Positions 7,887-18,736 of a stretch of DNA of 40,758 bases are shown here, piece after piece; the first letter of the stretch is position 1, and every line of letters begins with the position of its first letter. The position numbers and the translations under genes are program-made. The DNA comes from Gammaproteobacteria bacterium (GTDB lineage: Bacteria > Pseudomonadota > Gammaproteobacteria > Burkholderiales > Rhodocyclaceae). Below the pieces are notes generated by a model. It made no database searches, had not been told where the DNA came from, and saw only the letters and a program-made list of their open reading frames with translations. Where the stretch lies: contig JAHJHI010000041.1 of NCBI GenBank assembly GCA_018824085.1, positions 1-40,758 on the forward strand. Reading direction: 5' to 3'.

Positions 7887-8237
7887 ATGTTGAAGGCAGT
7901 CATGCTGCAGGTTTCGCTGGTGCTCGTCATGACGGGCGTCGCGCTTTACGCCGGCGGCTGGATGGCCGGCGCCTCTGCCCTGCTTGGTGGCCTGAGTTAT
8001 TCGGTGCCGAGCATGTTGTTCGCAATGCGCCTCGGACGGTTGGCGCGCCCTGGGGCGCCAGGCCAGGTGTCGTACGCGTTTGAATTCTTCCTCGGCGAGG
8101 CGATCAAGGTCGCTTCGACGATCGGGCTGCTCGTTTTGTGGCATTTCCTCGTTCCCGGGCTGTCCTGGGGTTGGTTGCTGGCGGGGTTGGCTGCGGCGCT
8201 GCAGGCAGGTTTTTTTGCTTTCTTGTTCAAACACTGA
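7887..8237 (+). CDS. atpI: ATP synthase subunit I (AtpI)
   Basis: This 116-residue hydrophobic protein has four predicted membrane segments and is the first gene of the ATP synthase operon. AtpI proteins are non-essential assembly factors that help the c-ring form and may handle magnesium; that is family knowledge. The stop is one base before the atpB ATG. The listed ATG has a weak ribosome binding site. An internal ATG at 7902 is preceded by AAGG at suitable spacing and would give 111 residues, so the start is uncertain by five codons. Confidence 0.85.
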   Translation: MLKAVMLQVSLVLVMTGVALYAGGWMAGASALLGGLSYSVPSMLFAMRLGRLARPGAPGQVSYAFEFFLGEAIKVASTIGLLVLWHFLVPGLSWGWLLAGLAAALQAGFFAFLFKH

Positions 8238-8238
8238 C

Positions 8239-9117
8239 ATGGCATCTGGAACAGAACTGGCTCACGGCCCGACTCCCGGCGAATACATCGCCCATCACCT
8301 CACCTTTCTGAACAACACGGGCGAGCCGCAGGCCCAGTTGGTCAATTGGGGGCTGGTGAACCTCGACAGTCTTTTCTACTCGGTCATCCTCGGCATGATC
8401 ACGGTATTCGTCCTGTACCGTGCCGCCGCAAAGGCCACTTCGGGTGTGCCGGGCCGCTTCCAGGCCGCGGTGGAAATTCTCGTCGAGATGGTCGCTGACC
8501 AGGCCAAAGGCCTGATACACAGCGAACAGTCGCGTCGTTACGTCGCGCCCCTGGCGCTGACCGTCTTCCTGTGGATCCTCCTGATGAATGCGATGGACCT
8601 GCTGCCGGTCGATCTGCTGCCGCGCATCTGGGAAGGCATCTACGCGTCCGCCGGTCATGATCCGCACCACGCCTACATGCGTGTCGTGCCGACCGCCGAC
8701 ATCAACGTGACGATGGGCATGTCGATCGCCGTCCTGCTGGTGTGCCTGTTCTACAACGTCAAGATCAAGGGCATCGGCGGCTGGGCGCATGAACTGATTT
8801 CCGCCCCGTTCGGCGACAAGCTCATTCTGGCGCCGTTCAACTTCCTGATGAACATCATCGAATTCCTCGCAAAGACCGTTTCGCACGGCATGCGACTGTT
8901 CGGCAACATGTTCGCCGGCGAGCTGATCTTCATGCTGATCGCACTGATGGGCGCGGCATGGACGGGCGTCAACGCGTCGAGCATCCTGCTCGCGTTCGGT
9001 CATGTGGTTGCAGGTTTTGCGTGGGCGGTGTTCCACATTCTGGTCATCACGCTCCAGGCCTTCATCTTCATGATGCTGACTCTCGTGTATGTGGGCCAGG
9101 CCCACGAAAGCCACTGA
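8239..9117 (+). CDS. atpB: ATP synthase Fo subunit a
   Basis: The 292-residue membrane protein forms the proton half-channels against the c-ring. The essential arginine is visible as Arg219 in SHGMRLFGNMFAGELIF, equivalent to E. coli Arg210. Several long hydrophobic helices and the conserved C-terminal TLQAFIFMMLTLVYVGQA support the call. The start is the ATG one base after atpI; there is no clear Shine-Dalgarno, so translation is probably coupled to atpI. The reading frame stays open further upstream inside atpI, but that extension is not conserved-looking and is discarded. Confidence 0.97.
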   Translation: MASGTELAHGPTPGEYIAHHLTFLNNTGEPQAQLVNWGLVNLDSLFYSVILGMITVFVLYRAAAKATSGVPGRFQAAVEILVEMVADQAKGLIHSEQSRRYVAPLALTVFLWILLMNAMDLLPVDLLPRIWEGIYASAGHDPHHAYMRVVPTADINVTMGMSIAVLLVCLFYNVKIKGIGGWAHELISAPFGDKLILAPFNFLMNIIEFLAKTVSHGMRLFGNMFAGELIFMLIALMGAAWTGVNASSILLAFGHVVAGFAWAVFHILVITLQAFIFMMLTLVYVGQAHESH

Positions 9118-9167
9118 GCTTGCAGTTGCAGTCCGGTTTGTCGTTTTTGTTTTTCTTTTAAATCTAA

Positions 9168-9419
<252 letters not shown>

Positions 9420-9464
9420 GTCCGGCATTCGCCCCAACACCGATTTATTGAAGGGAAAGTTGCC

Positions 9465-9938
9465 GTGAATCTGAACGCAACGCTCATCATCCAGATCGTC
9501 GTATTCCTGACGTTCGTGTGGTTCACGAAAAGTTTCGTGTGGCCGCCGATCGTCAAGGCACTCGACGAGCGCGCGAAGAAAATCGCTGACGGGCTGGCGG
9601 CTGCGGACAAGGCAAAGGCGGATCTGGCCAACGCCGAGAAGAAGTCGGGCGAGGAATTGCGCGCTGCGCGCGAATCCGCGTCGGAACTCCGCTCGGGTGC
9701 TGAAAAGCAGGCTGCCAGACTGGTTGAGGATGCTCGCGCTGAAGCGAATCGCATCATCGCTGCCGCACGCGATGCGGCGACGGCTGAAGCGGGTGCTGCT
9801 GCGCAGAAGGCGAAAGATGCCCTGCGTGACCAGGTGGCCGTTCTTGCGGTCGCCGGTGCCGAGCGCATCCTGCGTCGTGAAATCAACGCCGAGGTCCATG
9901 CCGATCTGCTCTCCAACCTGAAGCAGGAATTGAGCTGA
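9465..9938 (+). CDS. atpF: ATP synthase Fo subunit b
   Basis: The 157-residue stator protein has one N-terminal membrane helix (about 5-25), then a long Ala/Lys/Glu-rich helix (about 35-140) that dimerises as a coiled coil and reaches the delta subunit. The start is GTG at 9465, preceded by AAGGG; no in-frame ATG near the N-terminus would keep the membrane helix. Length matches the E. coli subunit (156). It lies 45 bases after atpE and 4 bases before atpH. Confidence 0.96.
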   Translation: MNLNATLIIQIVVFLTFVWFTKSFVWPPIVKALDERAKKIADGLAAADKAKADLANAEKKSGEELRAARESASELRSGAEKQAARLVEDARAEANRIIAAARDAATAEAGAAAQKAKDALRDQVAVLAVAGAERILRREINAEVHADLLSNLKQELS

Positions 9939-9942
9939 CACC

Positions 9943-10479
9943 ATGGCAGAGAACGTCACCATCGCGCGACCCTACGCAGAAGCCGCGTTCCAGCTGGCCA
10001 AGGAATCCGGAACGCTGCCGGCTTGGGAGAATGCACTTTCGAGCATGGCTGCCGCCGCCGCAGAGCCGTCGGTCAGGGATGTTCTGACCGATCCGGGTCG
10101 TACGTCGACGGATCGTGGTTTCCTCTTCCTCACCGTTGTGCCGGGTGAACTTGCGGAAGAACACCGCAGTTTTGCCCGAGTGCTCGCGGAAAACGGCCGC
10201 CTCGGACTTCTGCCGGAAATCCAGCAGATGTTCACGGACCTGAAGAATGAGCACGAACGCACCGCGATCGCCAACATCAGTTCCGCATTTCCGATGGACG
10301 ACGCCACCGTGGCCCGCCTGATGGCGGACCTCGAGCCGCGCTTCGGCTGCCGGCTGGTGCCGAGGGTCACTCTCGACCCCGAGCTGATCGGCGGTGTCAC
10401 GGTTGCAGTCGGTGACGAAGTGATCGATGCCTCGGTCCGCGGCAAGCTCGCCGCCATGGCCACAGCGCTACAGAACTAG
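9943..10479 (+). CDS. atpH: ATP synthase F1 subunit delta
   Basis: This 178-residue soluble subunit links the b-dimer to the top of the alpha/beta hexamer (OSCP family). It begins with the typical [14 protein letters not shown] helix and ends with the conserved pattern [20 protein letters not shown], followed by VRGKLAAM. Length equals that of E. coli delta (177). It sits four bases after atpF and ten before atpA. Confidence 0.96.
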   Translation: MAENVTIARPYAEAAFQLAKESGTLPAWENALSSMAAAAAEPSVRDVLTDPGRTSTDRGFLFLTVVPGELAEEHRSFARVLAENGRLGLLPEIQQMFTDLKNEHERTAIANISSAFPMDDATVARLMADLEPRFGCRLVPRVTLDPELIGGVTVAVGDEVIDASVRGKLAAMATALQN

Positions 10480-10489
10480 GAGTTTTTTG

Positions 10490-12028
10490 ATGAACCTCAA
10501 TCCCTCTGAAATCAGCGATCTGATCAAGAGCCGGATCCAGAACCTGCATCTGGCCACGCAGGCGCGTACCGAGGGCACCGTGGTTTCGGTGACCGACGGC
10601 ATCGTGCGCGTGCATGGCCTGGACGATGTCCAGCAGGGCGAAATGCTGGAGTTCGAAGGCAACACCTTCGGCCTGGCGCTGAACCTCGAGCGCGACTCTG
10701 TCGGCTCCGTGGTGCTGGGTGACTACGAACACATTTCCGAAGGCCAGACCGTCAAGTGCACGGGCCGCATTCTCGAAGTGCCGGTCGGCCCAGAGCTGAT
10801 CGGCCGCGTCGTGAATTCGCTCGGACAGCCGATTGACGGCAAGGGCGCGATCAACGCCAAGCTGACCGACAAGGTCGAAAAGGTTGCGCCGGGCGTCATC
10901 GAACGTCAGTCGGTTTCGCAGCCGGTGCAGACCGGCCTGAAGTCGATCGACTCGATGGTGCCGGTCGGCCGCGGTCAGCGCGAGCTGATCATCGGTGACC
11001 GCCAGACCGGCAAGACCGCGGTCGCCATCGACGCCATCATCAACCAGAAGGGTCAGAACATGACCTGCGTGTACGTGGCAGTCGGCCAGAAGGCTTCGAC
11101 GGTTGCCAACGTGGTGCGCAAGCTGGAAGAGTACGGCGCGATGGAATACACCATCGTCGTGGCCGCCACGGCCTCCGACTCCGCTGCCATGCAGTTCCTG
11201 GCACCGTACGCCGGTTGCACGATGGGTGAGTACTTCCGCGATCGCGGCGAAGATGCGCTGATCGTCTATGACGACTTGTCGAAGCAGGCTGTCGCCTATC
11301 GCCAGATTTCGCTGCTGCTGCGCCGTCCGCCGGGCCGTGAAGCCTATCCGGGCGACGTGTTCTACCTGCACAGCCGCCTGCTCGAGCGCGCAGCCCGCGT
11401 GAACTCCGACTACGTCGAGAAGTTCACCAAGGGTGAAGTGAAGGGCAAGACGGGTTCGCTGACGGCGCTGCCGATCATCGAAACCCAGGCGGGTGACGTG
11501 TCCGCATTCGTGCCGACCAACGTGATCTCGATTACCGACGGCCAGATCTTCCTGGAAACCGACCTGTTCAACGCGGGTGTGCGTCCCGCCATCAACGCGG
11601 GCGTGTCGGTGTCGCGGGTCGGTGGCGCAGCCCAGACCAAGGTCATCAAGAAGCTCGGCGGCGGTGTGCGTCTCGCACTCGCGCAATACCGTGAGCTGGC
11701 TGCGTTCGCGCAGTTCGCGTCGGATCTGGACGAAGCAACCCGCAAGCAGCTCGAGCGTGGTCGCCGCGTGACCGAACTGATGAAGCAGCCGCAGTACTCG
11801 CCGCTGTCGGTCGCTCAGATGGGCGTGTCGCTGTACGCCGCGAACAATGGCTACTTCGACGACATCGAAGTGCCGCGCGTGCTCGCTTTTGAAACGGCCC
11901 TGCACCAGTACCTGCAGCAGAAGACGCCTGACCTGATGAACAAGATCGAGACGACGAAGGATCTCGACGGTGAATCGGAAAAGGCGCTCGCTGCCGCGGT
12001 GGCCGAGTTCAAGAAGAGCTGGGCATAA
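10490..12028 (+). CDS. atpA: ATP synthase F1 subunit alpha
   Basis: The 512-residue non-catalytic nucleotide-binding subunit has the P-loop GDRQTGKT (169-176), the block [20 protein letters not shown], and the arginine-finger motif SVSRVGG (near residue 372) that completes the catalytic site of beta. The ATG at 10490 is preceded by AGGAG; the frame is open further upstream, but that part overlaps atpH and is not used. Length matches E. coli AtpA (513). Confidence 0.98.
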   Translation: MNLNPSEISDLIKSRIQNLHLATQARTEGTVVSVTDGIVRVHGLDDVQQGEMLEFEGNTFGLALNLERDSVGSVVLGDYEHISEGQTVKCTGRILEVPVGPELIGRVVNSLGQPIDGKGAINAKLTDKVEKVAPGVIERQSVSQPVQTGLKSIDSMVPVGRGQRELIIGDRQTGKTAVAIDAIINQKGQNMTCVYVAVGQKASTVANVVRKLEEYGAMEYTIVVAATASDSAAMQFLAPYAGCTMGEYFRDRGEDALIVYDDLSKQAVAYRQISLLLRRPPGREAYPGDVFYLHSRLLERAARVNSDYVEKFTKGEVKGKTGSLTALPIIETQAGDVSAFVPTNVISITDGQIFLETDLFNAGVRPAINAGVSVSRVGGAAQTKVIKKLGGGVRLALAQYRELAAFAQFASDLDEATRKQLERGRRVTELMKQPQYSPLSVAQMGVSLYAANNGYFDDIEVPRVLAFETALHQYLQQKTPDLMNKIETTKDLDGESEKALAAAVAEFKKSWA

Positions 12029-12049
12029 GCAGGCGGACTGGAGATAACC

Positions 12050-12919
12050 ATGGCCAGCGGAAAAGAGATCCGTACCAAGATCAAGAGCGTGCAAAACACG
12101 AAGAAGATCACCAAGGCAATGGAGATGGTGGCCGCGTCCAAGATGCGCAAGGCGCAGGACAGGATGCGGGCTGCCCGTCCCTACGCCGACACGATCCGAC
12201 GTCTTGCTGCCAACCTGTCTGCCGCGGCGATCAGTGACTACAAGCATCCCTTCCTCAATACGGTTGGCGAGCTCAAGCGCGTGGGTGTCATCGTCGTCAC
12301 GACCGACAAGGGTCTGTGTGGCGGCATGAACACCAATGTGCTGCGGCTGTCGCTCAGCACGATGAAGGAATGGGAAGCCCGTGGCGCCTCCGAGATCCGC
12401 GTCGCCGCCATCGGCAACAAGGGTCTGGGCTTCATGCAGCGCATGGGTGCCCGGGTGGTGTCGCAGGTGACGCAGCTCGGCGATACGCCGCACATCGAAA
12501 AGCTGATCGGCCCGGTGAAGGTGATGATTGATGCCTTCCAGGCCGGCGAGCTGGACGCCGTGTACCTCACCTTCACGCGTTTCATCAACACGATGAAGCA
12601 GGAGCCGGTGATGGAGCAGCTGTTGCCGCTCACCGGCGAACGCCTGGGCACGCCGGAAGGCGACTGGGATTACCTGTACGAGCCGGACCCGCAGGTGGTG
12701 ATTGACGAACTGCTCGTCCGTTATGTGGAAGCGCTGGTGTATCAGTCGGTCGCCGAGAACATGGCATCCGAACAGAGCGCACGCATGGTGGCGATGAAAG
12801 CTGCGTCCGACAATGCCGGCAACGTCATTGGCGAACTGCAGCTGGTCTATAACAAGACCCGCCAGGCAGCGATTACCAAGGAGCTGTCCGAAATCGTCGG
12901 CGGCGCCGCAGCGGTCTGA
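12050..12919 (+). CDS. atpG: ATP synthase F1 subunit gamma
   Basis: This 289-residue rotor shaft has the long N-terminal helix ([20 protein letters not shown] split over residues 4-23), the KGLCGGMN block in the central domain, and the conserved C-terminal helix ending [16 protein letters not shown]. Residues at both ends pair as the coiled coil inside the alpha/beta hexamer. The ATG has GGAG at suitable distance. Size matches E. coli gamma (287). Confidence 0.97.
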   Translation: MASGKEIRTKIKSVQNTKKITKAMEMVAASKMRKAQDRMRAARPYADTIRRLAANLSAAAISDYKHPFLNTVGELKRVGVIVVTTDKGLCGGMNTNVLRLSLSTMKEWEARGASEIRVAAIGNKGLGFMQRMGARVVSQVTQLGDTPHIEKLIGPVKVMIDAFQAGELDAVYLTFTRFINTMKQEPVMEQLLPLTGERLGTPEGDWDYLYEPDPQVVIDELLVRYVEALVYQSVAENMASEQSARMVAMKAASDNAGNVIGELQLVYNKTRQAAITKELSEIVGGAAAV

Positions 12920-12951
12920 CCGCGCACATCGATTTTTTGTATTGGGGATAG

Positions 12952-14358
<1,407 letters not shown>

Positions 14359-14429
14359 GGCGCTTCGTGTGAGGGTGTGCGGGTGCCAGTCACCCGCCAC
14401 CGCACACCGGCAGCAAACACGGAGTAATC

Positions 14430-14852
14430 ATGGCTATGACCGTACAAGTCGACGTCGTCAGCGCGGAAGAGAAGATCTTCTCCGGGCTGGCCGAATTCGT
14501 CGCACTGCCGGGCGAAAGCGGCGAGCTGGGCATCCTGCCCGGCCATACGCCGCTGATGACGCGCATCCGCCCGGGTGAAGTCCGTATCAAGGTGCCGAAC
14601 CAGGCCATCGACGAACTCATCTTCGTGGCCGGTGGCTTGCTCGAGGTGCAACCGAATCTGGTCACCGTGCTGGCGGATACCGCCATTCGCGGTGCCGACC
14701 TCGACGAAGCGAAGGCAACGGAAGCGAAGCGTCAGGCCGAAGAGGCCCTGTCGAATCGGCAAGCCGGGATCGATTACGCGCAGGCGCAGGCGGAACTGGC
14801 TTCGGCCGTCGCCCAGCTCGCGGCAATCCAGAAGTTGCGCAAGCGTCACTGA
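14430..14852 (+). CDS. atpC: ATP synthase F1 subunit epsilon
   Basis: The last gene of the operon, 140 residues (E. coli 139). It has the N-terminal beta-sandwich ([20 protein letters not shown], then [12 protein letters not shown]) and a C-terminal helical pair rich in Ala, Glu and Lys (about 88-140) that can insert into the motor and inhibit hydrolysis. Two ATG codons lie two codons apart at 14430 and 14436; the first has GGAG at better spacing. It is separated from atpD by 71 bases and followed by a strong terminator. Confidence 0.96.
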   Translation: MAMTVQVDVVSAEEKIFSGLAEFVALPGESGELGILPGHTPLMTRIRPGEVRIKVPNQAIDELIFVAGGLLEVQPNLVTVLADTAIRGADLDEAKATEAKRQAEEALSNRQAGIDYAQAQAELASAVAQLAAIQKLRKRH

Positions 14853-14874
14853 GCGCACACCGGGCAACATCCTG

Positions 14875-14902
14875 AAAGGCAAGCTTCGGCTTGCCTTTTT
14901 CT
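14875..14902 (+). terminator. Rho-independent terminator of the atp operon
   Basis: A perfect 10-bp stem, AAAGGCAAGC (14875-14884) with GCTTGCCTTT (14889-14898), is capped by a TTCG tetraloop and followed by a T-rich run (TTTTTCTTTTTC to 14907). It lies 22 bases after the atpC stop and only about 20 bases before glpD. Confidence 0.92.
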
Positions 14903-14907
14903 TTTTC

Positions 14908-14916
14908 TGGGACAAT
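14908..14916 (+). promoter_or_regulatory. Extended -10 promoter of glpD (leaderless)
   Basis: TGG-GACAAT (14908-14916) fits an extended -10 element (TGN plus hexamer). The ATG at 14923 begins 6 bases after it, so transcription should start at or next to the start codon. The -35 position would fall in the terminator stem and shows no good hexamer. No ribosome binding site is visible. Prediction by eye. Confidence 0.5.
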
Positions 14917-14922
14917 GCGGCC

Positions 14923-16410
14923 ATGCCTACCGATACCTGCGACCTGCTTATCGTCGGCGCCGGGATCAATGGCGCGGGCATTGCCCGCGATGCGGCGTTG
15001 CGCGGCTTCAGCGTGATCGTCTGCGACCGCGGCGACATCGCCGGCGGCACGTCGTCGGCTTCCACCAAGCTGATCCACGGCGGCCTGCGCTATCTGGAAC
15101 AGGGCGCTTTCAGACTGGTCCGGGAATCCCTGCGGGAACGCGAAACACTCGGGCGCATCGCCGCCCACCTCGTGCGGCCGCAGCGCTTCATCGTGCCGCA
15201 TACCGGCGTGCGCCCGGCCTGGCTGCTCGCGTTCGGCCTCTGGCTCTACGATTTTCTGGCCGGCGCGAGCACCTTGCCGCGGGCGCAGCGCCTCGACGCC
15301 ACGTTTCCTGCGCTGGCTTGTCTTGCCGGGCGCGTGCGCAGCGCACACGCCTACTTCGACCTGTGGGTCGACGACGCACGGCTGACACTCGAAAACCTCA
15401 TCGACGCGCAGGCGCACGGTGCGCGCGTGTTGCCCCGTTGCGCACTGGGCAGCGTGACACCCGACGCGGACGGCTGGCGCTGTCAGCTGTCCGGACCGGG
15501 TGGTGATCACAGCATCCGGGCGCGCGCCGTCGCGAACGTTGCGGGCCCGTGGGCACCGCAGGTCGAAGCGTTGCGGGGTGACGTCGAGCAACCCGGCGTA
15601 CGGCTCGTCCAGGGCTCGCATATCGTGCTCGACCGGCTGCATGAAGGCGACGACGCCTGGCTTCTGCAACAGCCTGACCGGCGGGTGGTGTTCGTCATTC
15701 CCTACGGCCCTGACTATCACCTCGTCGGCACGACCGAAACCGACCTTGAGTCGCCGGACGCTCTCGGCGTTACCGACGCGGAGCGGACCTACCTGCTCGC
15801 CGCGCTGTCACGCGCCTTCGGGCGCCGTCTCGGGCAGGGCGACATCCGCTGGGAGTTCTGCGGCATGCGCCCCCTGCTGGCCGGCGCTGGCAGTGCGCGC
15901 ACCGCCAGCCGTGAGTACCGTCTCGAACTGGAGACGGCGCCCGGCGGACGGCACTGGATGTCGGTGCAGGGCGGCAAGCTCACGACCTACCGCAGCCTCG
16001 CCGAGCAGGCCGTCGACCGCCTCGCTGCGGCATTCGGCCACGCCGGACAATCGACGACGGCGCAGTTGCTGCTGCCCGGCGCCGAAGGTGTGGCGGCGGA
16101 CGGCATGCGTACCCTGTTCGACGGTCTTCGCCGTGACTACCCGGAATTCGATGCGGGCTGGATCGGCGCGCTGCTGCCGCGCCACGGGGCCCGCACAGCG
16201 ACGCTGCTTGCCGAGGCGACGGCGGATGGCGGCGCCGGCCGGGATTTCGGCGGCGGGTTGTTCGAAGCGGAGGCGCGCTGGTGCCGACGCCACGAATGGG
16301 CGACGGCGGCCGAGGATGTGCTTTGGCGACGCACCAAGTGCGGGGTAAGAATGTCCGCTGGGCAGCGCGACGAATTCGTCCAGTGGTGGGGCGGTCAGCC
16401 GCCGCCCTGA
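14923..16410 (+). CDS. glpD: Aerobic glycerol-3-phosphate dehydrogenase
   Basis: This 495-residue FAD enzyme oxidises sn-glycerol 3-phosphate to dihydroxyacetone phosphate and passes electrons to ubiquinone at the inner membrane. The FAD-binding VGAGINGAGIARDAALRG is at 11-28 and the family signature GGTSSASTKLIHGGLRYLE at about 41-59. The C-terminal domain has the typical RRTKCGVRM. Length matches E. coli GlpD (501). The start is the ATG at 14923, because the open frame upstream runs through atpC and the terminator. No glpR, glpK or glpF is adjacent. The last 16 bases overlap the 3' end of ubiJ on the other strand. Confidence 0.95.
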   Translation: MPTDTCDLLIVGAGINGAGIARDAALRGFSVIVCDRGDIAGGTSSASTKLIHGGLRYLEQGAFRLVRESLRERETLGRIAAHLVRPQRFIVPHTGVRPAWLLAFGLWLYDFLAGASTLPRAQRLDATFPALACLAGRVRSAHAYFDLWVDDARLTLENLIDAQAHGARVLPRCALGSVTPDADGWRCQLSGPGGDHSIRARAVANVAGPWAPQVEALRGDVEQPGVRLVQGSHIVLDRLHEGDDAWLLQQPDRRVVFVIPYGPDYHLVGTTETDLESPDALGVTDAERTYLLAALSRAFGRRLGQGDIRWEFCGMRPLLAGAGSARTASREYRLELETAPGGRHWMSVQGGKLTTYRSLAEQAVDRLAAAFGHAGQSTTAQLLLPGAEGVAADGMRTLFDGLRRDYPEFDAGWIGALLPRHGARTATLLAEATADGGAGRDFGGGLFEAEARWCRRHEWATAAEDVLWRRTKCGVRMSAGQRDEFVQWWGGQPPP

Positions 16411-16982
16411 ACGCCCTTGCGCTGCAGCATTTCCACCCGCTTCTGAAGGCGGGCGACATCGTCGCGCAAGGTGTCGACATCGTTCGAGAACGTGGCGCAC
16501 TGGTGCGGGCGCACCAGCATCCGTGCTTCGTCGGCAACGTATTCGGTCGCCGACGAAGCAAGGCGCGACGCGAGGTCATTGCCCAGTGCAAGCGCGGCGC
16601 GGGCGCCGCCGACGACGCGTTCCGCGGCGACATCACCGATCACGTGGCTGAGGTCTTCGGCCGCGTCCCAGCGCAGCGAGCGCAGCACCTGTCCGAGCGC
16701 TTCCGCCAGCGCAGCGTCGCCGTCGACCCGTGCCTCGCGCATGACGGCCTCACCCTGATGGGCGAAGCGCAGCGGCGCGTCACCGGGCAGCCGTATCGTC
16801 ACCGCTGCCGGTTCGTTTTCCGACGCGGCAAACCGCCCGTCCTCGCCCACCCGGAACGACAGGCCGATGCCGCCGCAGGCGAGGCGAGCATGCGCCCCGG
16901 CGTGCGCCGCCAGCCGGGCAGACGCGCCGGGCGTGTGGCCGATCAGGTGGTTGAGGATGGCGAGCACGGCGTCGGGCAGCAT
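16395..16982 (-). CDS. ubiJ: Ubiquinone biosynthesis accessory factor UbiJ
   Basis: The 195-residue protein has an N-terminal SCP2 sterol-carrier-like fold (about 10-115, with the pattern GLSFRVGEDGRFAAS and VTIRLPGDAPLRF). A C-terminal helix, NDVDTLRDDVARLQKRVEML (about 168-187), could form a coiled coil. UbiJ binds ubiquinone intermediates and organises the soluble Ubi complex; that is known from E. coli. The ATG at 16982 is 2 bases after the stop of the Tim44-like gene. In related genomes ubiB usually follows; here the 3' end instead overlaps glpD tail to tail by 16 bases. Confidence 0.88.
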   Translation of the reverse strand: MLPDAVLAILNHLIGHTPGASARLAAHAGAHARLACGGIGLSFRVGEDGRFAASENEPAAVTIRLPGDAPLRFAHQGEAVMREARVDGDAALAEALGQVLRSLRWDAAEDLSHVIGDVAAERVVGGARAALALGNDLASRLASSATEYVADEARMLVRPHQCATFSNDVDTLRDDVARLQKRVEMLQRKGVQGGG

Positions 16983-16984
16983 GG

Positions 16985-17884
16985 TTACTGAAGCTGCTGG
17001 ATGCCCGCGATGAGCCAGCCTCGGTCGCCCGCGACCGGCTTTGACAGATGCCACACCTCGTCAAAGGCCGCCGGCGCCGCGTCCGCGTCCTCGCGCAACA
17101 GCCCGCTGAAGCGCACGCTGGCGATGTGCTGCACGTCGTCGCTGCTGATGTCCTGCAGCGCCGCGTCGAGCTGAACGACGTCGGTGGTCTGGGGCGTGCT
17201 GCCGCGCTCCTGCAGCTGCATGCGCAGTTCGGCGAATACCTCGGGCGTCGTGAAGGCACGGATGTCTTCCACGTCACCGGCGTCGTTCGCGGCCTGCAGG
17301 CGCACGAAGTTGAGCTTGGCCTGCCGCAGGAAGCCTTCGACGTCGAATCCTTCCGGGATGTGGCTGGCGGCGGGTGCGGAAGCGCCGGGCATGTGCGACG
17401 CGTTGAAGGCCTGCACATTGCTTGCTCCGACGTTTGCCGGTGCGTCCGGAGCGGACCGGCCCGCACCGGCTGCAGCGCCGGCGTATTGCGGACCTTGCGA
17501 CGGCGCAGCCGCGCTGCGGCGGGCGAACATGCGCCACAGGAACAGTGCGCCCATCACGAGCAGCGCGATCATCATGAAGGACGCCATTTCCTCGCCGAAA
17601 CCGAGGTGGGAGGCAAGCGCCGCGAGACCGATGCCGGCGGCGAGGCCTGCGAGCGGACCCATCCACGAACGACGGGCCGGTTGTGCGGCCGCGCCGGCGG
17701 CATTCTGGCCGCGCTGCGGTGCGACGTTCTGCGACGGCGGCGGCGTGGCGTCGCGGCGCATCGCGGACGAATCGCGCTGGGAACCGAAGGATTTGCCGCC
17801 GCCCAGTCGTTTGGCTTCGGCTTCGTTGATGGCGCCCGCGATGCCGATGACGGCGGCGAACAGTACGAAAAGCAGTTTTTTCAT
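16985..17884 (-). CDS. Tim44-like domain membrane protein
   Basis: The 299-residue product begins with a signal sequence (MKKLLFVLFAAVIGIAGA) and the motif KRLGGGKSFGSQRDSS, typical of bacterial Tim44-domain proteins. It has two adjacent membrane helices (about 76-95 and 101-119) and a soluble Tim44/MBA1-like domain from about 165 to 299. The cellular role of these bacterial proteins is not established. The gene stands between ubiE and ubiJ, an arrangement I recall as common in betaproteobacteria and which hints at a membrane-linked role. GGAG lies about ten bases before the ATG. Confidence 0.88.
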   Translation of the reverse strand: MKKLLFVLFAAVIGIAGAINEAEAKRLGGGKSFGSQRDSSAMRRDATPPPSQNVAPQRGQNAAGAAAQPARRSWMGPLAGLAAGIGLAALASHLGFGEEMASFMMIALLVMGALFLWRMFARRSAAAPSQGPQYAGAAAGAGRSAPDAPANVGASNVQAFNASHMPGASAPAASHIPEGFDVEGFLRQAKLNFVRLQAANDAGDVEDIRAFTTPEVFAELRMQLQERGSTPQTTDVVQLDAALQDISSDDVQHIASVRFSGLLREDADAAPAAFDEVWHLSKPVAGDRGWLIAGIQQLQ

Positions 17885-17941
17885 TACAGGGGAGCTCCGG
17901 CTGGAAAGGGCGATACGGATGTGAAAAGTGTGGCGGGCAAA

Positions 17942-17955
17942 CTTAGCACACTAAG
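17942..17955 (-). other. Short inverted repeat between ubiE and the Tim44-like gene
   Basis: CTTAG-TGTG-CTAAG followed by TTT on the minus strand forms a 5-bp hairpin 36 bases after the ubiE stop. It is too short for a convincing terminator and could be a weak attenuator or a protein site. The rest of the 107-base gap holds nothing I recognise apart from GGAG before the Tim44-like ATG. Confidence 0.25.
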
Positions 17956-17991
17956 AGACCGCGCACCGCGCCATCCGTTCGCCGCGCCTGA

Positions 17992-18729
17992 TCAGACCTT
18001 GAAGCCGCGATGCAGCGCCACCACGCCCGCGCTGAGGTTGAAATACTCGACGCGCGACAGACCGGCGTCGCGCATCATGCCCGCAAGCGTCTCCTGGTCG
18101 GGGTGCATGCGGATCGATTCGGCAAGGTAGCGATAGCTCGCTTCATCGTTGGCGACGCGCTTGCCGAGCCAGGGCAGTACCTTGAACGAATACAGGTCGT
18201 ACGCCTTTTCAAGCGGTTTGGCGACGCGCGAGAACTCGAGCACCAGTGCCCGTCCGCCGGGTTTGAGCACGCGCCGGAACTCGGCCAGCGCGCGGTCCTT
18301 GTGCGTCATGTTGCGCAGGCCGAAAGCGACCGTGACGCAATCGAAATGGTTGTCCGGGAAAGGCAGCTTTTCGGCGTCGCACAGCAGGCTGGGCAGCAGC
18401 AGGCCGGCGTCGGTCAGCCGGTCGCGCCCTTCGCTCAGCATGTCCGGGTTGATGTCCGTGTGCCACACCTCGCCGGTGTCGCCGGCGCGCCTGGCGTGCG
18501 AGATCGTCAGGTCGCCGGTGCCGGCGGCCACGTCGAGCACGCGCTGGCCGGGGCGCACGCCGGCCATCTGGATCGCAAACGCCTTCCATGCGCGGTGCAG
18601 GCCGCCGGACATCAGGTCGTTCATGACGTCGTAGCGTCGCGCCACGGAGGAAAACACGCTGGAAACGCGTCGTGCCTTTGCTGTTTCAGGAACCTGCTCG
18701 AAGCCGAAGTCGGTGGTCGGGTCGTTCAT
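17992..18729 (-). CDS. ubiE: Ubiquinone/menaquinone C-methyltransferase UbiE
   Basis: The 245-residue SAM-dependent enzyme methylates the ring of 2-polyprenyl-6-methoxy-benzoquinol and, where present, demethylmenaquinol. Visible features are the UbiE signature [17 protein letters not shown] (33-49), SAM motif [11 protein letters not shown] (64-73), [19 protein letters not shown], and the second signature [15 protein letters not shown]. Length is close to E. coli UbiE (251). The start at 18729 lies seven bases after the DUF971 gene, so the two are co-transcribed. Confidence 0.96.
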   Translation of the reverse strand: MNDPTTDFGFEQVPETAKARRVSSVFSSVARRYDVMNDLMSGGLHRAWKAFAIQMAGVRPGQRVLDVAAGTGDLTISHARRAGDTGEVWHTDINPDMLSEGRDRLTDAGLLLPSLLCDAEKLPFPDNHFDCVTVAFGLRNMTHKDRALAEFRRVLKPGGRALVLEFSRVAKPLEKAYDLYSFKVLPWLGKRVANDEASYRYLAESIRMHPDQETLAGMMRDAGLSRVEYFNLSAGVVALHRGFKV

Positions 18730-18736
18730 GAGGTAC

